Positions 26,863 to 36,329 are shown, numbered from the stretch's first letter. The stretch: 64,000 nucleotides of DNA from Kocuria varians (GCF_006539885.1 NZ_BJNW01000017.1:1-64000), one strand, 5' to 3'. Program-made: numbers and translations. Notes: generated from the letters alone by a model not told the origin.

Positions 26863-29595
26863 ATGACCTCCACCCCCGCCGGGGACGGCGCACGCCTCCC
26901 CTTCACGGACACCCCCCTGCCGGGCCTGGACCCCGCGTGGTCGCGCACCCTCCCGGTGCCCTCGACCGCCGGCGTGGAGCCGGTACCCGGACGCACCCGC
27001 AGCTGGCACGTCCTGGACAATGCGGACGTGATCGCCCGCTCCGGTGCCACCCCGCAGGGCATCGTCCTGGCCGTGCACGGCAACCCCACGTGGTCCTACC
27101 TGTGGCGCGACGTGCTGCGGGCCGCGGCCCAGGCCGAGCGGCCATGGCGCGTGGTGGCCGTGGACCAGCTGGACATGGGCTTCTCCGAGCGCACCGGGCT
27201 CTTCCGGCGGCTGGAGGACCGCGTCACGGACCTCGGCGACCTCACCCGAGCGCTCGGCGTCGACACGGCGGGCCTGCCCGTGGTCACGCTCGCCCACGAC
27301 TGGGGCGGGCTGATCTCCCAGGGCTGGGCCCAGGAGCACCCCGGGATCCACGCGGGCACCGTCATGACGAACACCGCCGTGCACCACGACGACGCCGAGG
27401 CCATCCCCTCCGCGCTGCGCCTGGCCCTGAACAAGGCCGTGCACGGACCCGTGACCACCGGTTCCACCGCGTTCATCGACACCACGCTCGCCCTGTGCGA
27501 CCCGGCGCCGTCCGCAGCGGTCAAGCGCGCGTACAAGGCCCCCTACACGTCCAAGGAGCGCCGCGAGGGCGTCGCGCACTTCGTCGCGGACATCCCCGCG
27601 CCGCCGGAGCACCCCTCCCACGCCGCGTACGAGCGGATCGCCGGGCGCATGAGCGCCCGCGAGGTTCCCACCCTGCTGCTGTGGGGCACGGGCGACCCCG
27701 TCTTCCAGCAGCGCTACCTCGAGGACCTGATGCGCCGCGCCCCGCACGCGGACGTGCACCGTTACGAGGGCGCCAAGCACCTGCTGACCGAGGCCCGGGA
27801 CATCGCCACCCCGATCCTCGCGTGGCTCGACGAGCAGTTCGGCCCCGCCGAGGCCGTGGTCGAGTCCCACCGCGAACGCCGCGCACGGGGCCGGGCGGCC
27901 TTCGTGCCGTTCTTCGCCGAGCTGGACGCGCGCCGCCACGACGACACCCCCGCCGTGGTGGACATGGGTCCCGTGACCGGCACCGTGGACGGGACCGCCC
28001 CGGAGCTGAGCATCGAGCGCAGCGTCTCGTGGGCGCAGCTATCCTCCTCCGTGGACCGGCTCGCCGTGGCACTGCTGCGCACGGGCGTGCGCCCAGGGGA
28101 CCGGGTCAACCTCATGGTGCCCCCGGGCTCGCAGCTGACCACCCTGATCTACGCGTGCCTGCGCATCGGCGCGGTCATCGTGGTGGCGGACCAGGGGCTG
28201 GGCCGCAAGGGCCTGACCCGTGCGCTGCGCGGCTCCTCGCCGCAGTGGTTCGTGGGGATCCGCAAGGCACTCGTGGGTGCGCGCGCGCTGGGCTGGCCCG
28301 GGCGCCGGATCGCCGCGGAGTCCATGGACCCCGTCTCCAAGAAGCTGCTGGGCGTGGAGCACACCGTCCCGGAGCTGATGGACTCGGTGACCGCCGTGCG
28401 CCCTGGCGAGATTCCGGACGTGGATCCTGACGCCGAGGCCGCCGTGCTGTTCACCTCCGGCTCCACCGGCCCGGCCAAGGGCGTCGTCTACACGCACCGT
28501 CAGATGGCGGGCATGCGGGACACCATCCGTGACACCTACGGGCTGCGCGCCGGAACCGGACTCGTGGCCGGCTTCGCACCGTTCGCCCTCCTGGGCCCCG
28601 CGCTGGGTGCCGCGTCCGTGACCCCGGACATGGACGTCACGAGCCCCAAGACGCTCACGGCGCAGGCCCTCGCCCAGGCCACCATGGCCATCGAGGCGTC
28701 CGCGGTGTTCGCATCCCCGGCGGCCATCGAGAACGTCCTCGCCACCGCGGACGAGCTCTCCCACGACGAGCGGGACGCCCTCGCCCGGGTCGGCCTCATG
28801 CTCTCCGCCGGCGCACCGATCCCCGAGGCCCTGCTGGTGCGGCTGCAGGAGCTCATGCCCGCGGCGGAGCTGCACACGCCCTACGGTATGACCGAGGCCC
28901 TGCCGCTCACGGACGTGAGCCTGGACGTCATCCGGGCCGCGCGCGAGGACGCCCAGCGCGGCGTGGACGGCGCCGGCCGGGGCGTCTGCGTGGGCACCCC
29001 CGTGGAGGGCGCCCAGCTGGGCGTGCTGCCGCTGCGGGCGGACGGCTCGGTCTCCGAGGAGATCGTCACGACCCCCGGGGTCACCGGCGAGATCGTGGCC
29101 CGTGCACCGCACGCCAAGGACCACTACGACCGGCTGTGGATCACCGAGCGCGAGTCGGACCTCACCCCGGGGTGGCACCGCACCGGGGACGTGGGGCACT
29201 TCGACGCCCGCGAACGGCTCTGGTACGAGGGTCGCCTCGCGCACGTGATCACCATGGCGCAGGGCCCCGTGTCCTCCGTGGCGGCCGAGCACGCCGCCCA
29301 GCGCGTCCCCGGTGTGGGCCGCGCGGCCGTGGTGGGCGTGGGACCCGTGGGCTCGCAGTCCGCGGTGGCCGTGATCGAGACGGTCCCCGCCGCGAAGAAG
29401 CCGAGCGTGGCTCCCGCGGAGCTGAGCGAGCGCGTGCGAGGCACGGTGGCCTTCGCCACCGGCCTGCCCGTGAGCGCCGTGCTGGTGCTCCCCGAGCAGC
29501 CCACGGACATCCGCCACAACTCCAAGATCGACCGGACCGCATTGAGTGACTGGGCCGAGCAGGCGCTGGCCACCGGAAAGCTGAGGGACCTGTGA
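26863..29595 (+). CDS. oleBC: OleBC fusion: beta-lactone decarboxylase and beta-lactone synthetase
   Basis: This 910-aa protein fuses two steps of olefin synthesis. Residues about 1-335 are the OleB alpha/beta hydrolase of haloalkane-dehalogenase type, with HGNPTWSYLWRD, nucleophile Asp146 in LAHDWGGLISQG and His306 in GAKHLLTEA. Residues about 350-910 are OleC, an ANL-family enzyme with LFTSGSTGPAKGVVYTH (529-545), TPYGMTEALPLTD, TGDVGHFDARERLWYEGR and the C-terminal Lys in NSKIDRTAL. OleC uses ATP to close a beta-hydroxy acid to a beta-lactone, and OleB then releases CO2 to give the cis-olefin. ATG with GGAG eight bases upstream was chosen; an in-frame GTG overlapping the oleA stop would add ten residues. 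Confidence 0.94.
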   Translation: MTSTPAGDGARLPFTDTPLPGLDPAWSRTLPVPSTAGVEPVPGRTRSWHVLDNADVIARSGATPQGIVLAVHGNPTWSYLWRDVLRAAAQAERPWRVVAVDQLDMGFSERTGLFRRLEDRVTDLGDLTRALGVDTAGLPVVTLAHDWGGLISQGWAQEHPGIHAGTVMTNTAVHHDDAEAIPSALRLALNKAVHGPVTTGSTAFIDTTLALCDPAPSAAVKRAYKAPYTSKERREGVAHFVADIPAPPEHPSHAAYERIAGRMSAREVPTLLLWGTGDPVFQQRYLEDLMRRAPHADVHRYEGAKHLLTEARDIATPILAWLDEQFGPAEAVVESHRERRARGRAAFVPFFAELDARRHDDTPAVVDMGPVTGTVDGTAPELSIERSVSWAQLSSSVDRLAVALLRTGVRPGDRVNLMVPPGSQLTTLIYACLRIGAVIVVADQGLGRKGLTRALRGSSPQWFVGIRKALVGARALGWPGRRIAAESMDPVSKKLLGVEHTVPELMDSVTAVRPGEIPDVDPDAEAAVLFTSGSTGPAKGVVYTHRQMAGMRDTIRDTYGLRAGTGLVAGFAPFALLGPALGAASVTPDMDVTSPKTLTAQALAQATMAIEASAVFASPAAIENVLATADELSHDERDALARVGLMLSAGAPIPEALLVRLQELMPAAELHTPYGMTEALPLTDVSLDVIRAAREDAQRGVDGAGRGVCVGTPVEGAQLGVLPLRADGSVSEEIVTTPGVTGEIVARAPHAKDHYDRLWITERESDLTPGWHRTGDVGHFDARERLWYEGRLAHVITMAQGPVSSVAAEHAAQRVPGVGRAAVVGVGPVGSQSAVAVIETVPAAKKPSVAPAELSERVRGTVAFATGLPVSAVLVLPEQPTDIRHNSKIDRTALSDWAEQALATGKLRDL

Positions 29596-30923
29596 GCGAC
29601 GACCAGACCCGCGGGCGCCACCGCGCCACGGACAGCCACCCCGCCGAGCCCGCGGGCACCGGGAAGACCCCGGCCGCCCAGGGCACGTCCTTCGAGGTCC
29701 AGGGCTCGGCTCAGATCGCGGACCCCGAGCGCGGCGGCGCCACCGCCACGCAGGGAGCGCTGGACGGCACCGGGCGCACCGCCCTGGTGACCGGGGCCTC
29801 CGGGATGCTCGGCGGCGACGTCGCCCGCGTCCTACTCGCGCGCGGCTGGAAGGTCCGCGTGTTCCAGCGCGGCCTCGCCGCCGTCGCCGAGCGCGAAGGC
29901 GTGGACGAGGTGCTGGGCTCCGTGGACGACCCCGAGGCCGTGGCCCGCGCGCTCGACGGCGTGGACGACGTCGTCCACCTGGCCGCCAAGGTCTCCTTCA
30001 CCGGGGACTGGGCCGATTTCGTGCGCGTGAACGCGACGGGGACGCGCGTGCTGCTGTGCCAGGCGCAGAACGCCGGGGTGCACAACGTCGTGTTCGTGTC
30101 CTCCCCCTCCGTGGCCCACGAGGGCGTGTCGATCGAGGGCGCAGGCGCGGAACCCGCAAACCCGCAGACCGCGCGTGGCAACTACGCACGGTCCAAGGCC
30201 GCGGCCGAGCTGCTCGCCCTGAGCATGGACGGGCAGCGGGAGCTGAAGGTCGCCGCCGTGCGCCCGCACATCGTGTGGGGTCCCGGTGACACGCAGCTCG
30301 TGGAGCGCGTGGTGGACCGCGCGGCCGCGGGTCGCATGCCGGACCTCGACCACGGTGCCGCAATGATCGACACCACCTACATCGACAACGCCTCCGAGGC
30401 CATCGTGCGCGCGCTCGAGCGGATCGACGCCGTGCACGGCCGTGCGCTCGTGGTCACGAACGGTGAACCGCGTCCCGTGGGCGAGCTCGTGGCACGCATG
30501 TGCGCCGCGGCGGACGTCCCCGCCCCCACGTTCTCCGTGCCCGGCTCCGTGGCCCGCTTCGCCGGTCGCGTGATCGAGAAGGTCTGGCCGCACGTCCCCG
30601 CCCGGTTCCGCGGCGGCGACGACGAGCCCCCCATGACCGAGTTCCTCGCCGAGCAGATGTCCACGGCCCACTGGTTCGACCAGCGCGAGACCCGCGAGCT
30701 GCTGGACTGGACGCCCTCCGTGAGCCTGGACGAGGGTTTCGCGCGGATCGCGGAGTACTACCGCGACCACCCGCGCCCCGGCAAGCACACGGGTTCGGTC
30801 TCCCTCGACCGCGTGGAGGAGGTCGCGGACGACCAGCGTGCCCGCGCCGAGGACTCCTCCGTGGCGTCCGAGGCCAAGGACAGCGGTGTGACCACCGACC
30901 TGCAGAGCGTGCGCGACCGCTGA
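29592..30923 (+). CDS. oleD: OleD, NADPH-dependent 2-alkyl-3-ketoacid reductase
   Basis: OleD reduces the OleA beta-keto acid to the beta-hydroxy acid that OleC uses. The 443-aa short-chain dehydrogenase has the Rossmann motif LVTGASGMLGGDVA (67-75 at its core), the SSPSVAHEG strand and the YxxxK pair Tyr198 and Lys202 in NYARSKAAAE. About 60 residues before the Rossmann fold and 40 at the C-terminus (from GSVSLDRVEE) are charged and look disordered; OleD homologues from Gram-negatives are shorter. GTG overlaps the oleBC stop (GTGA), which couples the two. Confidence 0.92.
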   Translation: MSDDQTRGRHRATDSHPAEPAGTGKTPAAQGTSFEVQGSAQIADPERGGATATQGALDGTGRTALVTGASGMLGGDVARVLLARGWKVRVFQRGLAAVAEREGVDEVLGSVDDPEAVARALDGVDDVVHLAAKVSFTGDWADFVRVNATGTRVLLCQAQNAGVHNVVFVSSPSVAHEGVSIEGAGAEPANPQTARGNYARSKAAAELLALSMDGQRELKVAAVRPHIVWGPGDTQLVERVVDRAAAGRMPDLDHGAAMIDTTYIDNASEAIVRALERIDAVHGRALVVTNGEPRPVGELVARMCAAADVPAPTFSVPGSVARFAGRVIEKVWPHVPARFRGGDDEPPMTEFLAEQMSTAHWFDQRETRELLDWTPSVSLDEGFARIAEYYRDHPRPGKHTGSVSLDRVEEVADDQRARAEDSSVASEAKDSGVTTDLQSVRDR

Positions 30924-30948
30924 CCCGCGCGGTGCAACGCCGCGCACC

Positions 30949-30992
30949 GAGGCCCGTTCGGCCCAGGACACTCCTGGGACCGGACGGGCCTC
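30949..30992 (+). terminator. Terminator of the ole operon
   Basis: An inverted repeat of about 20 bp (30949-30968 with 30972-30992) has one bulge, one mismatch and a three-base loop. It lies 25 bases past the oleD stop and separates the ole genes from tetR. Confidence 0.8.
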
Positions 30993-31011
30993 CTGCGTGC
31001 CCGGACTCTGC

Positions 31012-31041
31012 TTGCGCTCTCGAACTCTATTACGGTACAAA
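31012..31041 (+). promoter_or_regulatory. Candidate tetR promoter
   Basis: TTGCGC (31012-31017) and TACAAA (31036-31041) are 18 bases apart. The -10 lies inside the left arm of the operator palindrome, so bound repressor would exclude polymerase. Confidence 0.5.
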
Positions 31042-31058
31042 TGTACGCGTACGTTTGT
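31037..31058 (+). promoter_or_regulatory. TetR-type operator palindrome
   Basis: A 22-bp palindrome reads ACAAATGTACG then CGTACGTTTGT; the arms differ at one position. It ends 16 bases before the tetR ATG and overlaps the candidate -10. Its AT content stands out from the surroundings. Autoregulation by the adjacent TetR is inferred. Confidence 0.7.
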
Positions 31059-31074
31059 TTGCAGAGGAGGCGGT

Positions 31075-31653
31075 ATGGGCGAGCAGGAGAAGGCCGCGCC
31101 GCGCAGGCGCGACCCCGAGCGGCGTCGTCGGGAGATCCTGGAGGCGGCCGCCGAGATCGTGGTGACCCGAGGGCCATCGGCGCTGACCCACCGGGCGATC
31201 GCCGCCCACGCGGGGATCCCGCTGGGCACCATCACGCGCCACTTCCCCTCGATCGACGCCCTGCGGGAGACCGCCCTCGAGACGGTCGGAACCGAGAACG
31301 AGGCGGAGCTCGACGTCGTGCAGCGCGAGCTCACCAACCATCCGGACCCCGCGGCGCGGCTCGCCGAGCTGATGCACGAGGACCACCTCGACATCCGGCA
31401 GGCCCACGCGTCCATCGCCATGATCACCGCCGCGGTCCACGACGACCGGCTGCGTTCCCTGGCCCGGCGGTGGAGCGAACGCCTCACGGAGATCCTCACC
31501 GCGCACTGCGACCCGGAGAGCGCCCGCGCCATGGCCCGCTACGTGGACGGTGCGCTCGTCGAGACCGTCCTCTCCGACGGACCCCCCAGCACGGCGACGA
31601 TGACCCGCGCCCTGCGTGCCCTGATGTCCCCGAGCCCCGCGGAAGGCGAATGA
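31075..31653 (+). CDS. TetR family transcriptional regulator
   Basis: The 192-aa protein has an Arg-rich N-terminus (RRRDPERRRREILEAAAEIV), a TetR helix-turn-helix (ALTHRAIAAHAGIPLGTITR then HFPS, about 38-62) and a ligand domain whose effector cannot be told. The ATG is preceded by GAGGAGG. It overlaps the expected start of the damaged transporter gene downstream (GAATGACC), so the pair was probably one operon in which the regulator controlled drug efflux. The regulator itself is intact. Confidence 0.9.
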   Translation: MGEQEKAAPRRRDPERRRREILEAAAEIVVTRGPSALTHRAIAAHAGIPLGTITRHFPSIDALRETALETVGTENEAELDVVQRELTNHPDPAARLAELMHEDHLDIRQAHASIAMITAAVHDDRLRSLARRWSERLTEILTAHCDPESARAMARYVDGALVETVLSDGPPSTATMTRALRALMSPSPAEGE

Positions 31654-33207
31654 CCGTGACCACTGCCCCTGCCGCCACCTAGGCCACCCCGACCATGTCC
31701 CGCGGCCGCCGCTGGGGCGCCCTTGCCGTGCTGAGCGCGACCTGATCGTCATCACCATGGACATGACGATCCTCAACATCGCCCTGCCCACGATGTCCGC
31801 GGAGCTGCACCCGTCCTCCGACCAGCAGCTGTGGATCGTGGACATCTACTCCCTCGTACTGGCCGCGCTGCTCGTGCCCGTGGCCGGCCTCGCCGACCGG
31901 TGGGGGCGCAAGCGCATGCTGCTGCTCGGCTACGTCGTCTTCGCGGCGGCCTCCCTGCTCGTGCTCGTCGCGGACTCCCCCGGCGCGGTCATCGCGATCC
32001 GCGCACTGCTGGGCGTGGGCGGTGCCATGGTCATGCCCACCACGCTGTCCCTGATCTGCGTGGTGTTCACCGACCCGAAGGAGCGCGCGACCGCCCTGAG
32101 CGTGTGGGCAGCGGCGTCCGGACTCGGCTCGGTCGCGGGGCCACTCGTGGGTGGCTTCCTGCTCGAGCACTTCTCGTGGCACTCGGCGTTCCTCATCAAC
32201 GTGCCCCTCGTGGGCCTGAGCGCCGTGGGCGGCTTCCTGCTGCTGCGCGAGTCCCGCGTGTCCGGGCTCGGCCGCTTCGACGGCCTCTCCGCGGTGCTGT
32301 CCCTGGTGGGCATGTCCACGCTCGTGTGGTCGCTGAAGCAGTTCGGCAAGGACGCCGACGCCGCCGCGGCACCGGCGTGGACCGCGCTGGCCGTCGCGGT
32401 GGTCACCCTGGCGTGGTTCATCACGCGCAACGTTCGCAGCGAGACTCCCCTGCTCGACATCCGGCTCTTCCGCGGGCGGCAGTTCAGCGCGGGCATCATC
32501 GCCGCTTTCAGCGCCACGTTCTCCCTGACCGCCGCGCTGCTCCTCGTGGCCCAGTGGCTGCAGCTCGTGCAGGGGGCGAGCCCCATCGAGGCCGGTGTCC
32601 AGCTCATCCCGATCGTGGTCGTGGGCGCCGTCTCCTCCTTGGCCGCACCGGTGGTGAGCCGCTGGATCGGTGCACGGGCGGTCCTGGCCGGGGGTCTCGG
32701 ACTCGCGGGGATCGGGCTGCTGCTCATCGGGGCGATGCCGTCCCTCACGCTGGCGAGCGTCGTCGCTCCCCTGTGCCTCGTGGGTGCGGGCATGGGAGCA
32801 CTGGCCATCGGCTCCGCCCTGATCATGGGCGGCTCTCCCCCGGAGAAGGCCAGCAACGCCGGCGCCCTGGAGGAGACGGCGTACGAGCTGGGCGGCACGT
32901 TCGGTGTCACCATCCTGGGCAGCATCTCCGCGCTCGTGTTCAGCGCCGGGCTCACGGGCTCCGCCGTGTTCGCCACGCTTCAGCGGCAGCACCCGGAGCT
33001 GGCCGAACAGGCCCGGGAGTCGCTCGGGGCGGCCATGGGCATCGCGCCACCGAGCAGGGCCTACCGGAGCTGGCGCAGCAGGCGGCACTGTCCCTCACGG
33101 ACTCGCTGCAGGTGGCAGGTCTGTCCGGCGGTGCATTCATGGTGTGCGCGGCGGTGCTGGTGTTCTTCCTGACGCCGCGCGGGGCGTGCGTGGCCGAGGG
33201 GCACTGA
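31650..33207 (+). pseudogene. Decayed MFS efflux transporter (DHA2, 14-TM type)
   Basis: The reading frame begins MTVTTAPAAT at an ATG overlapping the tetR stop, meets TAG at codon 11 (31680-31682), continues with MSRGRRWGALAVLSA, and loses one base near 31740 before LIVITMDMTILNIALP. The main frame then encodes a typical DHA2 transporter (GLADRWGRKRMLLLGYVVFA, GSVAGPLVGGFLLEHFSWHS) until about 33050, where a second one-base loss moves the end (TEQGLPELAQQAALSLTDSL to ACVAEGH) into another frame. Translation could restart at ATG 31757 but would lack much of segment 1 and scramble the last segment. The three lesions make a sequencing error less likely. Confidence 0.8.
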
Positions 33208-33277
33208 GCACCGGGACGCCAACGGGGAGGTCCTGGCCCATGGAACTGCCCGTCACGGAGCTGTCGGGCCTCTCTTC

Positions 33278-34207
33278 TCAGGGCCGGAAGCGGCGCGGCC
33301 TCTTCTGGCACCGCGAGCAGCGGTACGAGGACCGGTTGGCGAACTTCTCCCGCACGATCACCCCGTCCTCACCGGCAGCCTCGCAGCGGGGGCACGGCAG
33401 CCCCTCCCGCCCGTAGGCGTTGAGCGAGCGGGCGAAGTACCCCGACTCCCCGTTCACGTTGACGTACAGCGAGTCGAAGCTCGTGCCGCCGGCGTCGAGC
33501 GCCCTGCGCATGACCTCCTGGCACGCCGCCACGAGCTCACGGGTGCGCGGCGCGGTCATCGTCTCGGTCGGCGCCGCCCAGTGCAGCCGGGCGGCCCAGA
33601 GGGCCTCGTCCGCGTAGATGTTGCCGATCCCGGAGATCAGCCCCTGGTCCAGCAGCGCACGCTTCAGGCCCGTGCGGCGGCGTCGTAGGGCGGCGTGGAA
33701 GGCGGCCACGTCGAAGAGCGGGTCCAGCGGGTCGCGGGCGATGTGCGCGGCGTGCTCGGGAACCAGCCCATGACCGTCCGTGCTGGGCACGAGCGGGTCC
33801 AGGAGCATGCCGCCGAAGATGCGCTGGTCCACGAACCGTGCCTGCTCGGGCAACGGCTCACCGGTCTCGGAGGCGGAGGGAGAGAGACCCAGTCGGATGC
33901 GTTCGTGACGCGGGGCGGGCTGGTCCTCGGAGGCGACGAGCAGCTGACCACTCATCCCCAGGTGCACGAGCAGCGACCGCGCGGGCTCGGCCTCGGCACC
34001 GTCCCGCAGCGGGAGCCAGAGAAACTTGCCCCGCCGTTGCGCGGAGTCCACCGTCAGCCCGGCCAGGCGCTCCTGGAAGTCCAGGACACCGGCCGTGTGG
34101 CGGCGCAGGGAACGGGCGTCGAAGACCTGCACGGACTCGACCATGCGCCCCACGACCCAGCGCTCGACGCCGCGGCGCACCACCTCCACCTCGGGCAGCT
34201 CGGGCAC
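33278..34207 (-). CDS. mutM: Formamidopyrimidine-DNA glycosylase
   Basis: This enzyme removes 8-oxoguanine and formamidopyrimidines and nicks the abasic site. The 309-aa protein starts [20 protein letters not shown], giving the N-terminal catalytic Pro and Glu after Met removal. It has the helix-two-turn-helix [20 protein letters not shown] and a C-terminal zinc finger with four Cys (CPRC and CSRC). The GTG start has GAGG seven bases upstream, at the end of rnc. The order rnc-mutM-smc is conserved, but here the ole insert separates mutM from smc. Confidence 0.96.
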   Translation of the reverse strand: MPELPEVEVVRRGVERWVVGRMVESVQVFDARSLRRHTAGVLDFQERLAGLTVDSAQRRGKFLWLPLRDGAEAEPARSLLVHLGMSGQLLVASEDQPAPRHERIRLGLSPSASETGEPLPEQARFVDQRIFGGMLLDPLVPSTDGHGLVPEHAAHIARDPLDPLFDVAAFHAALRRRRTGLKRALLDQGLISGIGNIYADEALWAARLHWAAPTETMTAPRTRELVAACQEVMRRALDAGGTSFDSLYVNVNGESGYFARSLNAYGREGLPCPRCEAAGEDGVIVREKFANRSSYRCSRCQKRPRRFRP

Positions 34208-34214
34208 GAGTGCC

Positions 34215-34919
34215 TCAGCCCTTGGCGGGGAAGCGTTCGGTGATCGCCTCGCACGCGGCGGCGGCGGCGGAACGCTCGGCGGCCTTCTTGGAGGTGCCCT
34301 CGCCGTGGCCCAGGATCTCCCCGGCCACCACGGCGTCCGCCGTGAAGTGGCGTTCGTGGTCCGGACCGGTGCCCTCGACCTCATAGCGCACGGTTCCCAG
34401 ACCGTGCTGGGCGGCGAGCTCGACCACCTGGGTCTTCCAGTCCTTGCCCTCGCGCAGCACGCGCGTGTCCTCGAGCAGCGGGATCATCATGCGCAGCACG
34501 AGGTCCCGGGCGGGCAGTGCCCCCTGGGACTCGTAGACCGCGCCGATCAGCGCCTCGGTGGTGTCCGCGAGGATCGAGGCCTTCTCGCTGCCGTGCGTGC
34601 GGATCTCGCCCTTGCCCAGCCGGATGTGCGGGCCCAGGTCGAAGGTGCGGGCCACGCCCGCGAGTGCCCGGGCCGAGACCACGGAGGCCCGCAGCTTGGC
34701 GAGCCGCCCCTCGTCCCACTCCGGGTACCGGTGGTAGATCTCGTCCGTCACGGCGAGCTGCAGGACGGCGTCGCCCAGGAACTCGAGGCGCTCGTTGTGC
34801 AGCTCCCCCGGGTGCTCGTAGGCGTAGGAACGGTGCGTCAGCGCAATGCGAAGCGTCTCGGTGTCGATGTCGACACCGAGACGCCTCTGCAGTTCGCCGG
34901 GATCCGGCAACGTTGCCAC
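34215..34919 (-). CDS. rnc: Ribonuclease III
   Basis: RNase III cleaves double-stranded RNA in rRNA precursors and mRNAs. The 234-aa protein has the signature [20 protein letters not shown] with the acidic metal ligands, the second acidic site in [16 protein letters not shown], and a C-terminal dsRNA-binding domain ([15 protein letters not shown] to [18 protein letters not shown]). The GTG start lies one base past the rpmF stop. Confidence 0.96.
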   Translation of the reverse strand: MATLPDPGELQRRLGVDIDTETLRIALTHRSYAYEHPGELHNERLEFLGDAVLQLAVTDEIYHRYPEWDEGRLAKLRASVVSARALAGVARTFDLGPHIRLGKGEIRTHGSEKASILADTTEALIGAVYESQGALPARDLVLRMMIPLLEDTRVLREGKDWKTQVVELAAQHGLGTVRYEVEGTGPDHERHFTADAVVAGEILGHGEGTSKKAAERSAAAAACEAITERFPAKG

Positions 34920-34920
34920 G

Positions 34921-35124
34921 TTACGCGTCAGCGACCTTGCGACCCTTGTACTCGTAGAACAAGGGGGTGCCGGCGGAATCGGAGACCAGCTTGGCCTGGT
35001 GCGGCAGGCTGTAGCTGACCTTGCCGTTCTCGACGGTCTTCACCAGCTTCGGCGCCTGCGCCTTCCACTGCGAACGACGCATCCGGGTATTCGCACGGGA
35101 CATTTTCCGCTTGGGAACAGCCAC
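34921..35124 (-). CDS. rpmF: 50S ribosomal protein L32
   Basis: The 67-aa protein begins [20 protein letters not shown] and ends [11 protein letters not shown]. It lacks the Cys-x2-Cys zinc pairs of the C+ paralogue, so it is the zinc-free form. GTG is the start, with a GAGAGATAG purine stretch upstream. It starts two bases after yceD, the usual pairing. Confidence 0.96.
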   Translation of the reverse strand: MAVPKRKMSRANTRMRRSQWKAQAPKLVKTVENGKVSYSLPHQAKLVSDSAGTPLFYEYKGRKVADA

Positions 35125-35126
35125 GG

Positions 35127-35720
35127 CTATCTCTCTTCTCTCGTGTCGGTTGTCGGCAACGACGCATCCGGTTCCTGATCCGACTCGGTCATCAGGGCCT
35201 TGAGGGCGGACCAGCGGGGATCCGTCACGTCGTGGTGGTGGTCCGGGTCGTTCTCGAGCCGTGCACCGCACTGGGCGCACAGGCCCGGGCAGTCGGCCCG
35301 GCACACCGGTTGGAACGGCAGCTGAGTGATCACTGCGTCCCGAAGCATCGGTTCGAGGTCGATCTCTTCGTCCGTCACTTCATACACTTGCTCGTCCTCG
35401 ACGTTCTCGTCGCCCTTGGGGGACGGTTCGAAGACGAAAAGCTCTTGCACGTCGACCGGTAGTTCGTAGTCAATGGGGTCGAGGCACCTGCTGCACTCCC
35501 CGTGAACACTGACGATCACGGTTCCGCTGACCAGAATACCGTCGTGGACGGATTCCAGCCGCAGCTGCAGATCCATGGGCGTGCCCTCGGGGGACCCGAT
35601 GAGCGCCGTCCCGAAGTCCTTCGGTGCGGGGACCTCGACGTCCAGGGTTTCCATGGTCCCCGGACGGTGTTCGAGCTCCCTGACGTCGAACGCGAGGGAT
35701 GAACTGTTGCGGTGATTCAC
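35127..35720 (-). CDS. yceD: YceD/DUF177 family protein
   Basis: This 197-aa protein belongs to the family encoded before rpmF in most bacteria; in plants and E. coli a link to 23S rRNA accumulation has been reported. Cys pairs CSRC (about 80) and [13 protein letters not shown] (about 145-157) may bind a metal. The C-terminal half is acidic. GTG with AGGAG five bases upstream is the start. Its stop is two bases before rpmF. Confidence 0.9.
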   Translation of the reverse strand: MNHRNSSSLAFDVRELEHRPGTMETLDVEVPAPKDFGTALIGSPEGTPMDLQLRLESVHDGILVSGTVIVSVHGECSRCLDPIDYELPVDVQELFVFEPSPKGDENVEDEQVYEVTDEEIDLEPMLRDAVITQLPFQPVCRADCPGLCAQCGARLENDPDHHHDVTDPRWSALKALMTESDQEPDASLPTTDTREER

Positions 35721-35796
35721 GAAACTCCTGGCTGACTACACTGGCCGACAGACCACCTTAGCACGCAGTGCGCCTGCGCTTCATCCCGCGCGGGCC

Positions 35797-35807
35797 GACG
35801 ACGCCGC
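35797..35807. repeat. Partial copy of the GACGACGCCGC repeat
   Basis: GACGACGCCGC lies between yceD and the coaD stop, 45 bases beyond coaD. A second partial copy lies upstream of coaD at 36373. Confidence 0.45.
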
Positions 35808-35851
35808 ACCGCCCCGCGGGTGGGGCGCCTCGCCCCGGGCGCGTGGCCGCC

Positions 35852-36322
35852 TCAGCGCGTGAGGATCGCGTGCAGCACGCGCGGCGGGACCATCTCCGCG
35901 ACGTCCCCGCCCAGGGAGGCCACCTCCATCACGAGCGAGGAGGAGACGTGCAGCAGCGAGGGCTCCCCCGGGAGGAAGACCGTCTCGACCCCCGTGAGCG
36001 AGCGGTTCATGGTGGCCATGGGCAGCTCGTAGTCGTAGTCCGCACCGTTGCGCAGCCCCTTCACAAGCGCCACGGCCTCGCGCTGCGCCGCGTAGTCCGC
36101 GATGAGTCCGGAGGCGAGCGGTTCCACGACCACACCGGGCTCGTCCGCGAAGACCTCGCGGACCATGGCGATCCGCTCCTGCTCCGTGAACCGGTGGGAC
36201 TTGTGCGGGTTCGTGGACACCGCCACGACCACCTCGTCGAAGAGGCGGGCGGCGCGGCGGATGACCGCGCAGTGTCCCAGGTGCAGCGGGTCGAAGGACC
36301 CCGGGCAGATGGCGCGTTTCAT
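35852..36322 (-). CDS. coaD: Phosphopantetheine adenylyltransferase
   Basis: CoaD makes dephospho-CoA from 4'-phosphopantetheine and ATP. The 156-aa protein shows the nucleotidyltransferase motif CPGSFDPLHLGHCAVI, KGLRNGADYDYELPMATMNR and the ISSS-like HVSSSLVMEVASLGG. TAGGGT ends seven bases before the ATG, and the spacer contains GGAG, so the transcript may have almost no leader. In many Actinobacteria coaD follows rsmD directly; here an aminotransferase gene intervenes. Confidence 0.96.
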   Translation of the reverse strand: MKRAICPGSFDPLHLGHCAVIRRAARLFDEVVVAVSTNPHKSHRFTEQERIAMVREVFADEPGVVVEPLASGLIADYAAQREAVALVKGLRNGADYDYELPMATMNRSLTGVETVFLPGEPSLLHVSSSLVMEVASLGGDVAEMVPPRVLHAILTR

Positions 36323-36329
36323 GCGCTCC

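Noticed and set aside
31757-33172. Treating the second transporter as an intact gene starting at ATG 31757
   Set aside because: The first membrane segment is cut and the C-terminus is out of frame; the native ends can be read in the neighbouring frames.
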